Assembly: GCA_900761995.1 (NCBI GenBank)
Contig: CAAFEY010000008.1
Span: forward strand, 1 to 44,986
Source: an uncultured Collinsella sp.
GTDB lineage: Bacteria > Actinomycetota > Coriobacteriia > Coriobacteriales > Coriobacteriaceae
Length of the DNA stretch: 44,986 bases
Direction of reading: 5' to 3'
How positions within the stretch are numbered: position 1 is the stretch's first letter; each line of letters begins with the position of its first letter. The position numbers were made by a program, and so were the translations under genes. Positions 33,202 through 41,400 of this stretch are shown one piece after another. A model generated the notes under the pieces. That model was not told the DNA's origin and ran no database searches. It was given only the letters and a program-made list of their open reading frames with translations.

Positions 33202-34662
33202 TTAGTAGCCCTGGCCGTGGCCTTGCCCCTGGCCTTGCTGGCCGAGCAGCTCCTCCAGGTACTGGCGCAGCTGCTCGTCGGTAATACCGCCGTTGCCGGT
33301 GTCGGTCGCGCTGTCGTCCTGCTGCTGGTTCTGCAGCTCCTCGTCGGAGCCCAGCTCGACAGTGACCTTCTTCTCTTCCTTGCCGCGCATGAGCGTGATC
33401 TCGACCTTCTCGCCCACCTCGTGGCTGCGCAGCGCGATGATCAGGCCGTCAGCGCTTGTAATCTCGTCGTTGCCCAGCTTGGTGATGACGTCACCCTCCT
33501 GGATGCCGGCCTTGGCAGCGGGGCCGTCCTCGACGACGCTCGCCACGTAGGCACCGCTATCGGTGCTCAGCTTGTTGGTGCGGGCGTTGAGCGCGTTGAC
33601 GCTCGAAAGCGTGGCGCCCAGATACGGATGAACCGGCGTCTTGCCGTCGATAATCTGGTCGGCGATGTTCTTGGCATAGTTGACCGGAATGGCAAAGCCC
33701 ACGCCCGAGCTGGAGCCCGAATAGCTCTCGATGAGCGAGTTGATACCCACGAGCTCGCCGTTGTCGTTAACGAGCGCGCCGCCGGAGTTGCCCGGGTTGA
33801 TGGCGGCATCGGTCTGGATCATGTTGGCATAGATGGTGTTACCGTTGGTAGAGCTCATGGCCGTGGAGCGATACAGCGCCGACACGATGCCCGTGGATAC
33901 AGATTGCTCGTTGCCGAACGGCGAGCCGATCGCCATGACCCACTCGCCCACGTTGAGCTTGGAGGAGTCCCCGATCTCGATCGGGGTGAGCTTGGAGGCG
34001 TCGGCGTCCTTGAGCTTGATGACGGCCAGGTCGCTCGAGGCGTCGTTGCCCACGAACTCAGCCTCGTAGGTGGTGCCGTCGTCCATGGTCACCACGTACT
34101 GGTCGTAACCATCGACCACGTGGTTGTTGGTGAGGATATGGCCCTCGGTATCGAGCACAACACCCGAACCGACGCTGCCCGAGCCATCCGACTCGTCGGC
34201 AGACTGCGAAAGCGAGCCGTTCTGGCTACCGCTCGAAGTGGCGGTGATGGAAACGACGGAGGGCAGGGCCTTGGCAGAAACGGCCTCGGCAAGCGTGGTG
34301 TCCTCGGAGTCGATCGTAATCTTTTGCGTCGATGAACCCGAAGCGCCCGCCGTCACGGCATTCTTGCCGCCGCCGATATCGAGCGTGCCGCTCATAATGA
34401 GCGCAATGACCAGCAGGGCGCCGCAGGCACAGCCGGCGAGTGCCGTAATAAAGATCGGCAGCTTTTTGGTTTTGGTCTTGACCACCGTGTGCTTGTTTAC
34501 AACCTGCTGTCCGCCCAGCGGCTTGCCGGTCTGCGTGTCGTAGGCCTGCACGTAGGGAATGTTGCCGTCGGCAGGCGTCGACTCCACCTGCACGCGCGGT
34601 TGCTGCTGAGTCTCGCCGGCGTGGCCCGCATCCTGGGGACGCCGGGAATCGTTCTCGCTCAT
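33202..34662 (-). CDS. HtrA/DegP-like membrane-anchored serine protease
   Basis: The 486 residues start at 34662 with AAAGGA eight bases upstream. An acidic/Gln-rich cytoplasmic stretch leads to one membrane helix (about 68-91). The trypsin-like domain follows with His181 (LTNNHVV), Asp211 (SSDLAVIK) and Ser293 (NPGNSGGAL). One PDZ domain lies at about 355-440, and a Gln/Gly-rich tail ends the protein. It degrades or refolds damaged exported proteins. The neighbouring OmpR-type gene is separated by two hairpins and is unlikely to share its transcript. Confidence 0.94.
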   Translation of the reverse strand: MSENDSRRPQDAGHAGETQQQPRVQVESTPADGNIPYVQAYDTQTGKPLGGQQVVNKHTVVKTKTKKLPIFITALAGCACGALLVIALIMSGTLDIGGGKNAVTAGASGSSTQKITIDSEDTTLAEAVSAKALPSVVSITATSSGSQNGSLSQSADESDGSGSVGSGVVLDTEGHILTNNHVVDGYDQYVVTMDDGTTYEAEFVGNDASSDLAVIKLKDADASKLTPIEIGDSSKLNVGEWVMAIGSPFGNEQSVSTGIVSALYRSTAMSSTNGNTIYANMIQTDAAINPGNSGGALVNDNGELVGINSLIESYSGSSSGVGFAIPVNYAKNIADQIIDGKTPVHPYLGATLSSVNALNARTNKLSTDSGAYVASVVEDGPAAKAGIQEGDVITKLGNDEITSADGLIIALRSHEVGEKVEITLMRGKEEKKVTVELGSDEELQNQQQDDSATDTGNGGITDEQLRQYLEELLGQQGQGQGHGQGY

Positions 34663-34691
34663 AGCTGCAATCCTTTCGTCAAATAACCAAA

Positions 34692-34715
34692 GGCCCGCCA
34701 AACACGTGGCGGGCC
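34692..34715 (-). terminator. Hairpin between the glnR-like gene and the HtrA gene
   Basis: GGCCCGCCA pairs with TGGCGGGCC around a six-base loop. On the minus strand it is followed by TTTGGTTATTTG. Confidence 0.65.
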
Positions 34716-34833
34716 ATCATTGTTCACGTTGAGTTGTACCCCAATATGCGGGCATACGTGTATGAGAACGCAATCTTTTAGGAAGGCTTAAGTTCTGTTG
34801 CAGATTCGAGAGGAACCCGTACCTTCGGCAAAA

Positions 34834-34866
34834 CCACCACAAAGGTGCCTGTCCCCTTTGTGGTGG
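34834..34866. repeat. Hairpin repeat, family 2, copy near 34.8 kb
   Basis: A perfect stem CCACCACAAAGG/CCTTTGTGGTGG has the loop TGCCTGTCC. It lies four bases past the stop of the glnR-like gene and may act as its terminator. Confidence 0.9.
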
Positions 34867-34870
34867 AAAT

Positions 34871-35533
34871 CTAGTCCTTAAACAGATAGCCCACGCCGCG
34901 GACAGTGGTGATGTGCGCCGCGATCTGCGGACCCACCTTGGAGCGAATGCGTCGGATGTGCACGTCGACGGTGCGCGTGCCGCCGCAGTACTCAAAGCCC
35001 CACACGCGGTGCAGCAGCACTTCGCGGCTGTAGGCGCGGTTGGGATGCGTCGCCAAAAAGCTCAGCAGCGAGTACTCCATCAGCGTCAGGTCGATGGGCT
35101 CATCGTCGAGCGTCACCTGGTAGGTAGCCAGGTTAATCTCGAGGTTATCGATGTTGAGCACGTCATCGGCGGTGACGGTCTCCTCCTCGCCCATCAGGCG
35201 CTGCGCACGAGCCTTGAGCTCGTTGGGCGTCGCCGTGGGGCATACAAAGTCGGCATGCGCGTGATTCGGCAGGCGCAGGGTGCCGAGCGCCTCGTCGTCG
35301 ACGATCACCAGCATGGGAACGCCGCCGCGATCGTCGAGCCACTTGGCGATCTGATCGATACGGTCGCTGCGGATGCCGTCGGAATCGAGGATCAGCAGGT
35401 CAAAGTCGTGCGCCGCAGTCGGAGAATCGGGAGTGGCAAGGCTCACCTCGACACCCAGGGTGGTCGTCAGGCTGCGGGCAAACTCGTGGAAGCGCGTCGT
35501 GCGCGCCATGAACAGGGCACTCTTTTCGGACAT
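34871..35533 (-). CDS. glnR: GlnR-like OmpR-family regulator with atypical receiver domain
   Basis: The 220-residue protein starts at 35533 with GGAGG five bases upstream. Residues about 1-110 form a receiver-like domain that keeps an Asp in LLILDSD but lacks the paired acidic residues of strand 1 and the usual Lys-Pro near FVCPTATP, so phosphorylation is unlikely. The C-terminal winged helix (about 120-220) is a standard OmpR type, with DLTLMEYSLLSFLATHPNRAYSREVLLHRVWG and RTVDVHIRRIRSKVG. Actinobacterial GlnR has exactly this phosphorylation-independent design. It follows glnA by 50 bases on the same strand, and a GlnR-box-like site lies upstream of glnA, supporting a nitrogen-control role. 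Confidence 0.75.
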   Translation of the reverse strand: MSEKSALFMARTTRFHEFARSLTTTLGVEVSLATPDSPTAAHDFDLLILDSDGIRSDRIDQIAKWLDDRGGVPMLVIVDDEALGTLRLPNHAHADFVCPTATPNELKARAQRLMGEEETVTADDVLNIDNLEINLATYQVTLDDEPIDLTLMEYSLLSFLATHPNRAYSREVLLHRVWGFEYCGGTRTVDVHIRRIRSKVGPQIAAHITTVRGVGYLFKD

Positions 35534-35583
35534 ATCGGCCTCCAAAGAAATGAGCTCAATCGTACTGGAACAAGCCAGCGCGA

Positions 35584-36921
35584 TTAGGAGTTCGCCAGGT
35601 AGTGCTTGATCTCCCACTCGGTAATCGTAGACTCAAACTTATGCCACTCGTCGCGCTTCTTTTTGAGGAAGAAGCTGTGGATGTGCTCGCCGAGGGCATC
35701 CTTCATAAACTGCGAGTCCTCGAACACGTCGAGCGCCTCTTTGAGCGAGCGCGGCAGCGGCGCGTAGCCGGCCTCGAGCATCTGACGGTCGGTGAGTTTG
35801 AGCGTCTCGGCCGTGGCCTCGGGCGGAAGCTCCAGCTTGCGCTCGATGCCGTCGAGACCAGCCGCCAGCGTAACGGTGTTGACCAGGTACGGGTTGGCCA
35901 TGGGATCGGGGCTGCGCAGCTCGATGCGCGTGGACAGCTGCTTGCCGGGCTTGTAGACCGGGATGCGGACCATGCTCGCGCGGTTGCGCAGACCCCACGT
36001 GGCGTACTGCGGCACGGAGTCGCCACCGGTGGTGATGCGCTTGTACGAGTTGACGGTAGGGTTGGTGATGGCGCTGATCTCGCGCGCGTGCGCCAAGATG
36101 CCGGCCATATAGTGCTTGGCGGTATCGGAGAGATGGTACTTCTCGTCGTCCTCGCCCCAAAAGACGTTGTTGCCGTCGTGGTCGAACAGCGACTGATGCA
36201 AAAACATAGCGCTGCCGTCCTCGCCCGCCAACGGCTTGGGCATAAAGGAGGCGTGGCAACCGCTCTCGTAAGCCTGCTGCTTAATGATGAGTTTGGCCGT
36301 GGTGATGGCGTCTGACATGCTCAGGGCCTCGGCGTGGCGCAGGCTCATGCCGTGCTGCGAGCGGCCGGCGGCGTGGAAGGTGTACTCCACGGGCACGGAC
36401 ATCTTCTCGAGCGTGAGGACCGTGTTGCGGCGCAGGTCGCGGGCGGCATCGCTCACCGAAAGATCGAAGTAGCCCACGTTGTCGAGCGGCTCGGGCGTGT
36501 GCTCGTCGGGGAAGTAGTAGTACTCCAGCTCGGCGCCCACGTTGAGCAGGTAGCCAGCCTTCTCGGCCTTATAGAACATGCGGCGCAGGGCGTCGCGCGG
36601 ATCGCCGGCAAACGGCTTGCAATCGGGGGTGCACACGTCGCAGAACACGCGGGCGACGCCGTTGTGGCTCGGGCGCCACGGCAGGATCTGGAAGGTCGAA
36701 GCATCGGGAAACGCCAGCATGTCGGCTTCCTCGGGCGTAGCAAAGCCCTCGATGGCGGAGCCGTCAAAGCCGATACCCTCCTCAAAAGCGACCTCGAGGT
36801 CCTCGGGGCTAATGGCAAAGTTCTTGAGGCGGCCGAGAATGTCGACAAACCACAGACGCACAAAGCGGATGTCACGCTGCTCTACGGAACGGAGTACGTA
36901 ATCGATGTTCTGCTGGTTCAT
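35584..36921 (-). CDS. glnA: Glutamine synthetase, type I
   Basis: The 445-residue enzyme forms glutamine from glutamate, ammonia and ATP. It has FDGSAIEGF (the Asp50-loop region), the metal and glutamate motifs ELEYYYFP and NPTVNSYKRI, the HQSLF segment and the RSPDPMANPYL stretch. It lacks the tyrosine-containing adenylylation site found in the longer enterobacterial form, consistent with the shorter GSI-alpha class. The start has GGGGAG four bases upstream. It is followed by the glnR-like gene, and a putative GlnR box lies about 66 bases upstream of the start. Confidence 0.95.
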   Translation of the reverse strand: MNQQNIDYVLRSVEQRDIRFVRLWFVDILGRLKNFAISPEDLEVAFEEGIGFDGSAIEGFATPEEADMLAFPDASTFQILPWRPSHNGVARVFCDVCTPDCKPFAGDPRDALRRMFYKAEKAGYLLNVGAELEYYYFPDEHTPEPLDNVGYFDLSVSDAARDLRRNTVLTLEKMSVPVEYTFHAAGRSQHGMSLRHAEALSMSDAITTAKLIIKQQAYESGCHASFMPKPLAGEDGSAMFLHQSLFDHDGNNVFWGEDDEKYHLSDTAKHYMAGILAHAREISAITNPTVNSYKRITTGGDSVPQYATWGLRNRASMVRIPVYKPGKQLSTRIELRSPDPMANPYLVNTVTLAAGLDGIERKLELPPEATAETLKLTDRQMLEAGYAPLPRSLKEALDVFEDSQFMKDALGEHIHSFFLKKKRDEWHKFESTITEWEIKHYLANS

Positions 36922-36986
36922 GTCGCTCCCCTTTCTTTCGGGCGGGTTTCGACTGGTCTATATCGCAGATACTATCGCAGAAAAAT

Positions 36987-37002
36987 GTTTCCGCAGGGTT
37001 AA
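36987..37002 (-). promoter_or_regulatory. GlnR-box-like site upstream of glnA
   Basis: The minus strand reads TTAAC, six bases, GAAAC, matching the actinobacterial GlnR pattern tnAC-n6-GAAAC. A direct repeat CTGCGATA (twice, 13 bases apart) lies between it and the start of glnA. Only one box of the usual two is evident. Confidence 0.55.
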
Positions 37003-37055
37003 AGCGTATCAAGCGCTCAAAAAACGTGCGCGAACAGGCAGTTGCGAACGAGCGG

Positions 37056-38078
37056 CTAACGTGAGGTCGATGCGCGGTGTTCGATGTGGCCGGGGACCTC
37101 GATGCGTTTGGGCGCCAGCTTTGCGGCCTCGCCCACGGTGGTGGTAACAACGTCGATGCGCTCGGACAGGCGCTCGACCACGCGCTCGGCGATGGTGAGG
37201 GTATCCTGCGCGGCCGTGGTGACTCCGCCAAAGAGCACGTGGTTCCAGGGATAGTCGTCAAACGTCGCGATTTTGAGCCCTGCCGGCAGCGAGGGGCCAA
37301 GCTGGGCCAGCGCCTCGGTCAGGCGCAAGAAGACCAGGCCGTTGACGGCAATGAGGCCGAGCTTTTTACCTGCATAGCCACGGATGGTCTCGTCCAAACG
37401 GCCAACGCCCGTAGCACCGCCATCGGCCAGGGTGACGACCTCGCCCGCAAGGCCGCGTCGCGAAAGCTCGTCGGCAAAGGCCTCGGCGCGCTCGCGACGG
37501 ACGGGGCTGTCGTCGCTCGCCTCGGTGAGCAGGCACAGGCGCTCGCAGCCCGCAGCAGCCAAGGCTTCTACCAGGCCGGCAACCAGCTCGCAGTTGTTAG
37601 ATGTCACCAGATCGACACCGCCGTCGGCAACGTCGCGGTCGAGTAGCACGACGGGCAGGCGTCCCGCTGCCGCGGCGATCGCCTCATCATTGCCTCCGCA
37701 GGTGTTGACGACCAGGCCGTCCACGCCGGCATCGATAAGTCTGGTGAGCGACTCTGCTTCCTTTGCGGGATCGTTGCCGCTAATGGCCGTCATAAGCGAG
37801 CAGCCGCGCGCGGCGGCACTGGAGGAAAGTCCTTCGAGCATGGCGCTCGAGAACGGGTTGGCGATGTCGGCCAGGATCACACCGATGAGGTTGGTGCGCG
37901 AGCTGCGCAGATTGCGCGCGGCGGCACGCGGGCGATAGCCGGTGCGCTCGATAACCGCCGCGATGCGAGCACGGGTTTCCTCGGTCATTTGCCCGGGGCG
38001 GTTGTTGAGATAGCGCGAGACCGTGGCCGGACTCACGCCCGCCTCGGCGGCAATGTCCTTGATTCTCATCTGTGCCAT
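37056..38078 (-). CDS. LacI-family regulator of the ketodeoxygluconate genes (KdgR-like)
   Basis: The 340-residue protein begins MAQMRIKDIAAEAGVSPATV, a standard LacI helix-turn-helix and hinge (RNLRSSRTNLIGVILADIANPFS). The periplasmic-binding-like effector domain fills the rest. It diverges from kdgK across a 234-base region that carries two overlapping LacI-type operators next to the kdgK promoter. It therefore probably represses kdgK-eda until KDG, KDPG or a related sugar acid binds. Ligand inferred from context only. A second ATG three codons downstream is an alternative start. Confidence 0.85.
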   Translation of the reverse strand: MAQMRIKDIAAEAGVSPATVSRYLNNRPGQMTEETRARIAAVIERTGYRPRAAARNLRSSRTNLIGVILADIANPFSSAMLEGLSSSAAARGCSLMTAISGNDPAKEAESLTRLIDAGVDGLVVNTCGGNDEAIAAAAGRLPVVLLDRDVADGGVDLVTSNNCELVAGLVEALAAAGCERLCLLTEASDDSPVRRERAEAFADELSRRGLAGEVVTLADGGATGVGRLDETIRGYAGKKLGLIAVNGLVFLRLTEALAQLGPSLPAGLKIATFDDYPWNHVLFGGVTTAAQDTLTIAERVVERLSERIDVVTTTVGEAAKLAPKRIEVPGHIEHRASTSR

Positions 38079-38142
38079 AGCGCACCCCGTTTCCCAATGT
38101 CGGCAGTCTGAGCCATTTTAGGCATTTTTTTAAAAATCTCGC

Positions 38143-38169
38143 TTGCAAAACGCTGTAGGTGAGTATACT
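38143..38169 (+). promoter_or_regulatory. Predicted kdgK promoter
   Basis: TTGCAA (38143-38148) and TATACT (38164-38169) are separated by 15 bases. The predicted transcription start near 38176 lies just before the operators, so repressor binding would block initiation. Confidence 0.6.
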
Positions 38170-38180
38170 ACAACACAAAA

Positions 38181-38207
38181 CGAAACCGATTTCGTAAACC
38201 GATTTCG
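38181..38207. promoter_or_regulatory. Tandem LacI-type operators
   Basis: CGAAACCGATTTCG (38181-38194) is a near-palindrome with the central CG typical of LacI-family sites. Its core AAACCGATTTCG is repeated at 38196-38207, 13 bases on. The adjacent divergent LacI gene is the likely reader. Confidence 0.75.
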
Positions 38208-38211
38208 GCAA

Positions 38212-38269
38212 GCGTTGGCACGGTGGTGCAAAGATGCACCCTACCGTCTTGGCACCTCCGTGCCAACGC
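38212..38269 (+). promoter_or_regulatory. kdgK 5' leader with mutually exclusive hairpins
   Basis: GCGTTGGCACGG (38212-38223) can pair with CCGTGCCAACGC (38258-38269) as a closing stem around GGTGCA-AAGA-TGCACC (38225-38240). Alternatively TTGGCAC (38249-38255) pairs with GTGCCAA (38260-38266), and ACGGT (38220-38224) pairs with ACCGT (38243-38247). The two folds share bases and cannot coexist. The ribosome site AAGGAG follows 27 bases later. Confidence 0.5.
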
Positions 38270-38312
38270 CATATCAAAGGTGTACGCACGAGCAAGAAGG
38301 AGCTGCGCGACC

Positions 38313-39347
38313 ATGGGTAAAACGGTTCTTACCTTCGGCGAGATCATGATGAGGCTCTCGCCCAAAGACCATCTGCGCATTGAGCAGGCGACCGAGTTTG
38401 ATGTCCGCTACGGCGGCGCCGAGGCAAACACCGCGCTTTCCCTGGCCTACCAGGGCGACAAGGCCGCTTACGTCTCCGTTGTCCCGGCCAACCGTCTGGG
38501 CGAGTGCGCGCTGCGCTCGCTGAAGGCCTACGGCGTCGACACCACGCGCGTCGTGCGTCAGGGCGACCGTCTTGGCTCCTATGTGTTTGAGGTCGGCGCC
38601 TCGCAGCGCGGCAACGGCTGCGTCTACGACCGCAAGTTCTCTGCCATCAACATGGCCAAGCGCGACGTCTTTGACTGGGACAAGATCCTCAAGGGCATCG
38701 ATGTCTTCTATTTCTCCGGCGTGACCCCCGCCGTCTCCGATGAGATGGCCGCCGCCTGCAAGGAGGCACTCGCCGCCTGCCGCGCCAAGGGCATAACCAC
38801 CGTGTGCGACGTGAACTATCGCGGCAAGATGTGGTCGCCCGAGAAGTCGCAGGCCACCATGAAGGAACTCCTGCCGCTCGTTGACATCTGCATCGCCAAC
38901 GACGAGGATGCGCCTGCCGGCCTCGGTATGACCTGCGTCTCTGGTTCCCTTGCCCACGGCATCGAGGAGCGCGACACCTACGTCGAGATGGCCCGCCAGA
39001 TCTGCGCCGAGTACGGCTGCAAAAAGGTCGCCTCGGTCGTCCGCAACATCTCCTGCGTCGAACGCTCCATCTGGATGGGCATGCTCTTTGACGCCGAGAG
39101 CGGCGAGCACTGGTTCTCCCCCGCTCACGATGTGCACGTGCTCGAGGGCGTTGCTGCCGGTGATGCTTTCAACGCCGGACTCGTCCATGCCCTCATCAAC
39201 GACTTTGACCCGCAGGCTGCCGTCAACTACGCCATTGCGGCCTCGATCCTCAAGCTCACCATCAAGGGCGATTCCAACCTGGTGACTGCTGACGAGATTG
39301 CCGCCGTGGCAAACGCCGCCGACGGTGGCACTCGCGTCGCACGCTAA
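38313..39347 (+). CDS. kdgK: 2-keto-3-deoxygluconate kinase (PfkB family)
   Basis: The kinase phosphorylates 2-keto-3-deoxygluconate to KDPG. The 344 residues start at 38313 (MGKTVLTFGEIMMRLSP) with AAGGAG ten bases upstream. The PfkB N-terminal substrate motif YGGAEANTA lies at 33-41, and the C-terminal anion-hole motif GVAAGDAFNAG has catalytic Asp284. The gene lies upstream of eda on the same strand and behind LacI-type operators. PfkB kinases for other sugars are possible, but the KDPG aldolase neighbour makes KDG the best substrate. Confidence 0.9.
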   Translation: MGKTVLTFGEIMMRLSPKDHLRIEQATEFDVRYGGAEANTALSLAYQGDKAAYVSVVPANRLGECALRSLKAYGVDTTRVVRQGDRLGSYVFEVGASQRGNGCVYDRKFSAINMAKRDVFDWDKILKGIDVFYFSGVTPAVSDEMAAACKEALAACRAKGITTVCDVNYRGKMWSPEKSQATMKELLPLVDICIANDEDAPAGLGMTCVSGSLAHGIEERDTYVEMARQICAEYGCKKVASVVRNISCVERSIWMGMLFDAESGEHWFSPAHDVHVLEGVAAGDAFNAGLVHALINDFDPQAAVNYAIAASILKLTIKGDSNLVTADEIAAVANAADGGTRVAR

Positions 39348-39361
39348 TCCGTCTCCATTCC

Positions 39362-39453
39362 GCGGGCCGCAGCTTTCCAATCCCATACCCCTGCGGCCCG
39401 CTCCCCGATTCCTCCGGTCGGGCAAAACCACCAGTCCCATTCCGGTTTTGCCC
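39362..39453 (+). promoter_or_regulatory. Two hairpins with matching loops between kdgK and eda
   Basis: GCGGGCCGCAG (39362-39372) pairs with CTGCGGCCCGC (39391-39401), and GGGCAAAACC (39420-39429) pairs with GGTTTTGCCC (39444-39453). The stems differ, but the loops share CA(A/G)TCCCAT(A/T)CC. The remaining gap to eda (about 150 bases) shows no open frame. Confidence 0.6.
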
Positions 39454-39601
39454 GGCATTCCCTACATGACTGGTCGAGCAGCCGGTTTTGGAATTGCTTG
39501 TGACTCCAAGCAGTGCCTCCGATAACCAATCCAGAATCGGCTTCTGACCAGCACATTTGACAACCACGCGCCCGTGCGCGCCACACATCGAAAGGAACAT
39601 C

Positions 39602-40243
39602 ATGTTCGATCAGTTCTACACCACGCTTGAGTCCCTGGGCATCGTGCCGGTCGTCGTGCTCGACAAGGTCGAGGACGCCGCTCCGCTCGCCCACGCCCTT
39701 ATGGCAGCTGGCATGAAGTCCGCCGAGGTCACCTTCCGCACCGCCTGCGCCGCCGAGTGCATCGCAGCTATGGCCGAGGCCGAGCCCAAAATGTGCGTCG
39801 GCGCCGGCACCGTCCTGACCGTCGAGCAGGTTGAGCAGGCTCGCGCCGCCGGTGCCAAATTCATCGTCTCCCCGGGTTATAACGAGGACGTCGTGAAGCA
39901 CTGCATCGACATCGACCTGCCCGTGCTGCCCGGCACCGTGACCCCCTCCGAGGTCACCGCGGCCGAGAACCTGGGTCTCAAGGTCACCAAGTTCTTCCCT
40001 GCGGCTCAGTACGGCGGCCTGAACACCATCAAGGCCCTCGCCGCTCCGTTTGTCGGTCACCGCTTTATGCCCACCGGCGGCGTGAGCACCGCCAACGTCG
40101 AGGAGTACCTGAGCTCCTCCACCATCATCGCCTGCGGTGGCACCTGGATGGTCAAGCCCGCCCTGTTCGCCGACGGCGACTTCTCCAAGGTCGAGCAGAT
40201 CGCCCGCGAGGCCATGGACGTCGTCAAGAAGGTCCGCGGCTAG
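39602..40243 (+). CDS. eda: KDPG/4-hydroxy-2-oxoglutarate aldolase
   Basis: The 213-residue class I aldolase cleaves KDPG to pyruvate and glyceraldehyde-3-phosphate. The Schiff-base lysine is Lys130 (LKVTKFFPA), with Glu42 and Arg46 in AEVTFRT and the PTGGV phosphate-binding segment. The start at 39602 has AAAGGA about six bases upstream. It is downstream of kdgK with a 254-base gap containing two hairpins, so it may be partly independently expressed. A terminator follows. Confidence 0.94.
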   Translation: MFDQFYTTLESLGIVPVVVLDKVEDAAPLAHALMAAGMKSAEVTFRTACAAECIAAMAEAEPKMCVGAGTVLTVEQVEQARAAGAKFIVSPGYNEDVVKHCIDIDLPVLPGTVTPSEVTAAENLGLKVTKFFPAAQYGGLNTIKALAAPFVGHRFMPTGGVSTANVEEYLSSSTIIACGGTWMVKPALFADGDFSKVEQIAREAMDVVKKVRG

Positions 40244-40260
40244 GTTTAGCTCTCTATCGT

Positions 40261-40298
40261 GAAAGGGGGCGTGCCCTAGACCTCGCCCCCTTTCTTTT
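40261..40298. terminator. Intrinsic terminator after eda
   Basis: GAAAGGGGGCG pairs perfectly with CGCCCCCTTTC, followed by TTTT. It ends the kdgK-eda unit. Confidence 0.92.
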
Positions 40299-40302
40299 AA
40301 AA

Positions 40303-40617
40303 CGGCTCGGAAGCGCGCCGTTTCCGTCACGGACAAGAACCGAAACCGTCTTGTATGCTGATAGAACGTGACGGAAGCGACACGCCCCCGAGCCGCTTTA
40401 CTTACTCGACTGGCAACCGCGCCCAACTGGACCACTTCGACAAAAGCCGAGCCACCAAAACAGCTGCGACGCCGTCTGGAGGAATGGACCCTTGCTTCCA
40501 GTTTTTTCCTCCAAGCGACGCCGCAGCCTTTTCGTGCCCCAATAGCGCCTCGCACTTGCGGTGAAATAGGGACTATTTACGCCATCAGGGCCGCAAAACA
40601 ATCCCCATTTCACCGCA
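40303..40617. other. Intergenic region composed of three consecutive inverted repeats
   Basis: A nested pair comes first: CGGCTCGG/CCGAGCCG (40303-40310, 40388-40395) enclosing TTCCGTCACG/CGTGACGGAA (40322-40331, 40367-40376). Next is an imperfect repeat at 40463-40527 with GGAGGAA/TTCCTCC at its heart. The third is TGCGGTGAAAT/ATTTCACCGCA (40557-40567, 40607-40617), which recurs in degenerate form at 41401-41466. No open frame with a ribosome site is visible. Confidence 0.7.
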
Positions 40618-40635
40618 ACTAATGTAGGGGGCGAG

Positions 40636-41328
40636 CTAGATGGCCGAGTCTTTGGACAGCTCAAAGTAGTCGGGATGCAAGGCAATAACCGGACCCTGCT
40701 CCTCGGGCATTAGATGCAAATGCGTCTCTGCCAGATAGCTCGCCGTGTCGGTATCGCCCTTCTTAATGGCCTCGAGAATCCGGCGATGCTGCCCACGGAT
40801 CGGCTCCCAGTCCAGATCCTGCGACACCATACGCAACCAGTTGTATCGCTCAAAGTGCGTATTGACGCTCTTCATCCAATCCCACAACATGTGACGGCCG
40901 GCAATCGCAAAACACGTCTCATGGAACAGGTTGTCCAGGTCGAAAAAGCGACGCGTTTCGCCATGGTCGAGCGACTCGGACTCGGCAAGAATCTGCTCAA
41001 GCCGCTGCTTTTGCTCGGGCGTAGCAGCCGAACAACATTTAATGAGTACGCTTCTTTCGAGCTTTTCGCGCAAGAAACAGGCATTCTCGGCGTGTTCCAT
41101 GCTGATCTTAGAAACGTAGGTGCCGCTTTTGGGACGTGTTTCGACCAGCTCCTGCTCGCGCAGGCGCACAAAGGATTCGCGAATGGGCGTACGCCCGATT
41201 CCTGTCTCTTTTTCCAGACCAATCGCCGAAAGGCGCGTGCCGGGCTTGAGCTCGGCATAGATGATCTTGGAGCGCAATGCGTTGTATGCCTGATCTTGCA
41301 GGCTCTGATAATGCTGGTGTTGTTCCAT
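40636..41328 (-). CDS. GntR-family regulator, FadR/FCD subgroup
   Basis: The 230-residue protein is read from the ATG at 41328 (MEQHQHYQSL) with GAGGG upstream. The winged helix spans about 8-75 (AIGLEKETGIGRTPIRESFVRL and TRPKSGTYV). The all-helical FCD effector domain follows, with metal-ligand candidates in FDLDNLFHETCF and the histidines of HRRILEAIKKG and AETHLHL. This subgroup senses sugar acids and other carboxylates, which fits the surrounding pathway. Both flanks carry copies of the same inverted repeat. Confidence 0.9.
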   Translation of the reverse strand: MEQHQHYQSLQDQAYNALRSKIIYAELKPGTRLSAIGLEKETGIGRTPIRESFVRLREQELVETRPKSGTYVSKISMEHAENACFLREKLERSVLIKCCSAATPEQKQRLEQILAESESLDHGETRRFFDLDNLFHETCFAIAGRHMLWDWMKSVNTHFERYNWLRMVSQDLDWEPIRGQHRRILEAIKKGDTDTASYLAETHLHLMPEEQGPVIALHPDYFELSKDSAI

Positions 41329-41400
41329 AAAGCCCTCGGATGAAGCCCACGGTTTGTCGAATATCACCACGTAATACTATCGCATCCCCCATCTCCTCAT

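Noticed and set aside
36961..36991. CTGCGATA direct repeats as a second GlnR box
   Set aside because: They do not match the tnAC-n6-GAAAC pattern; only the site at 36987-37002 does.
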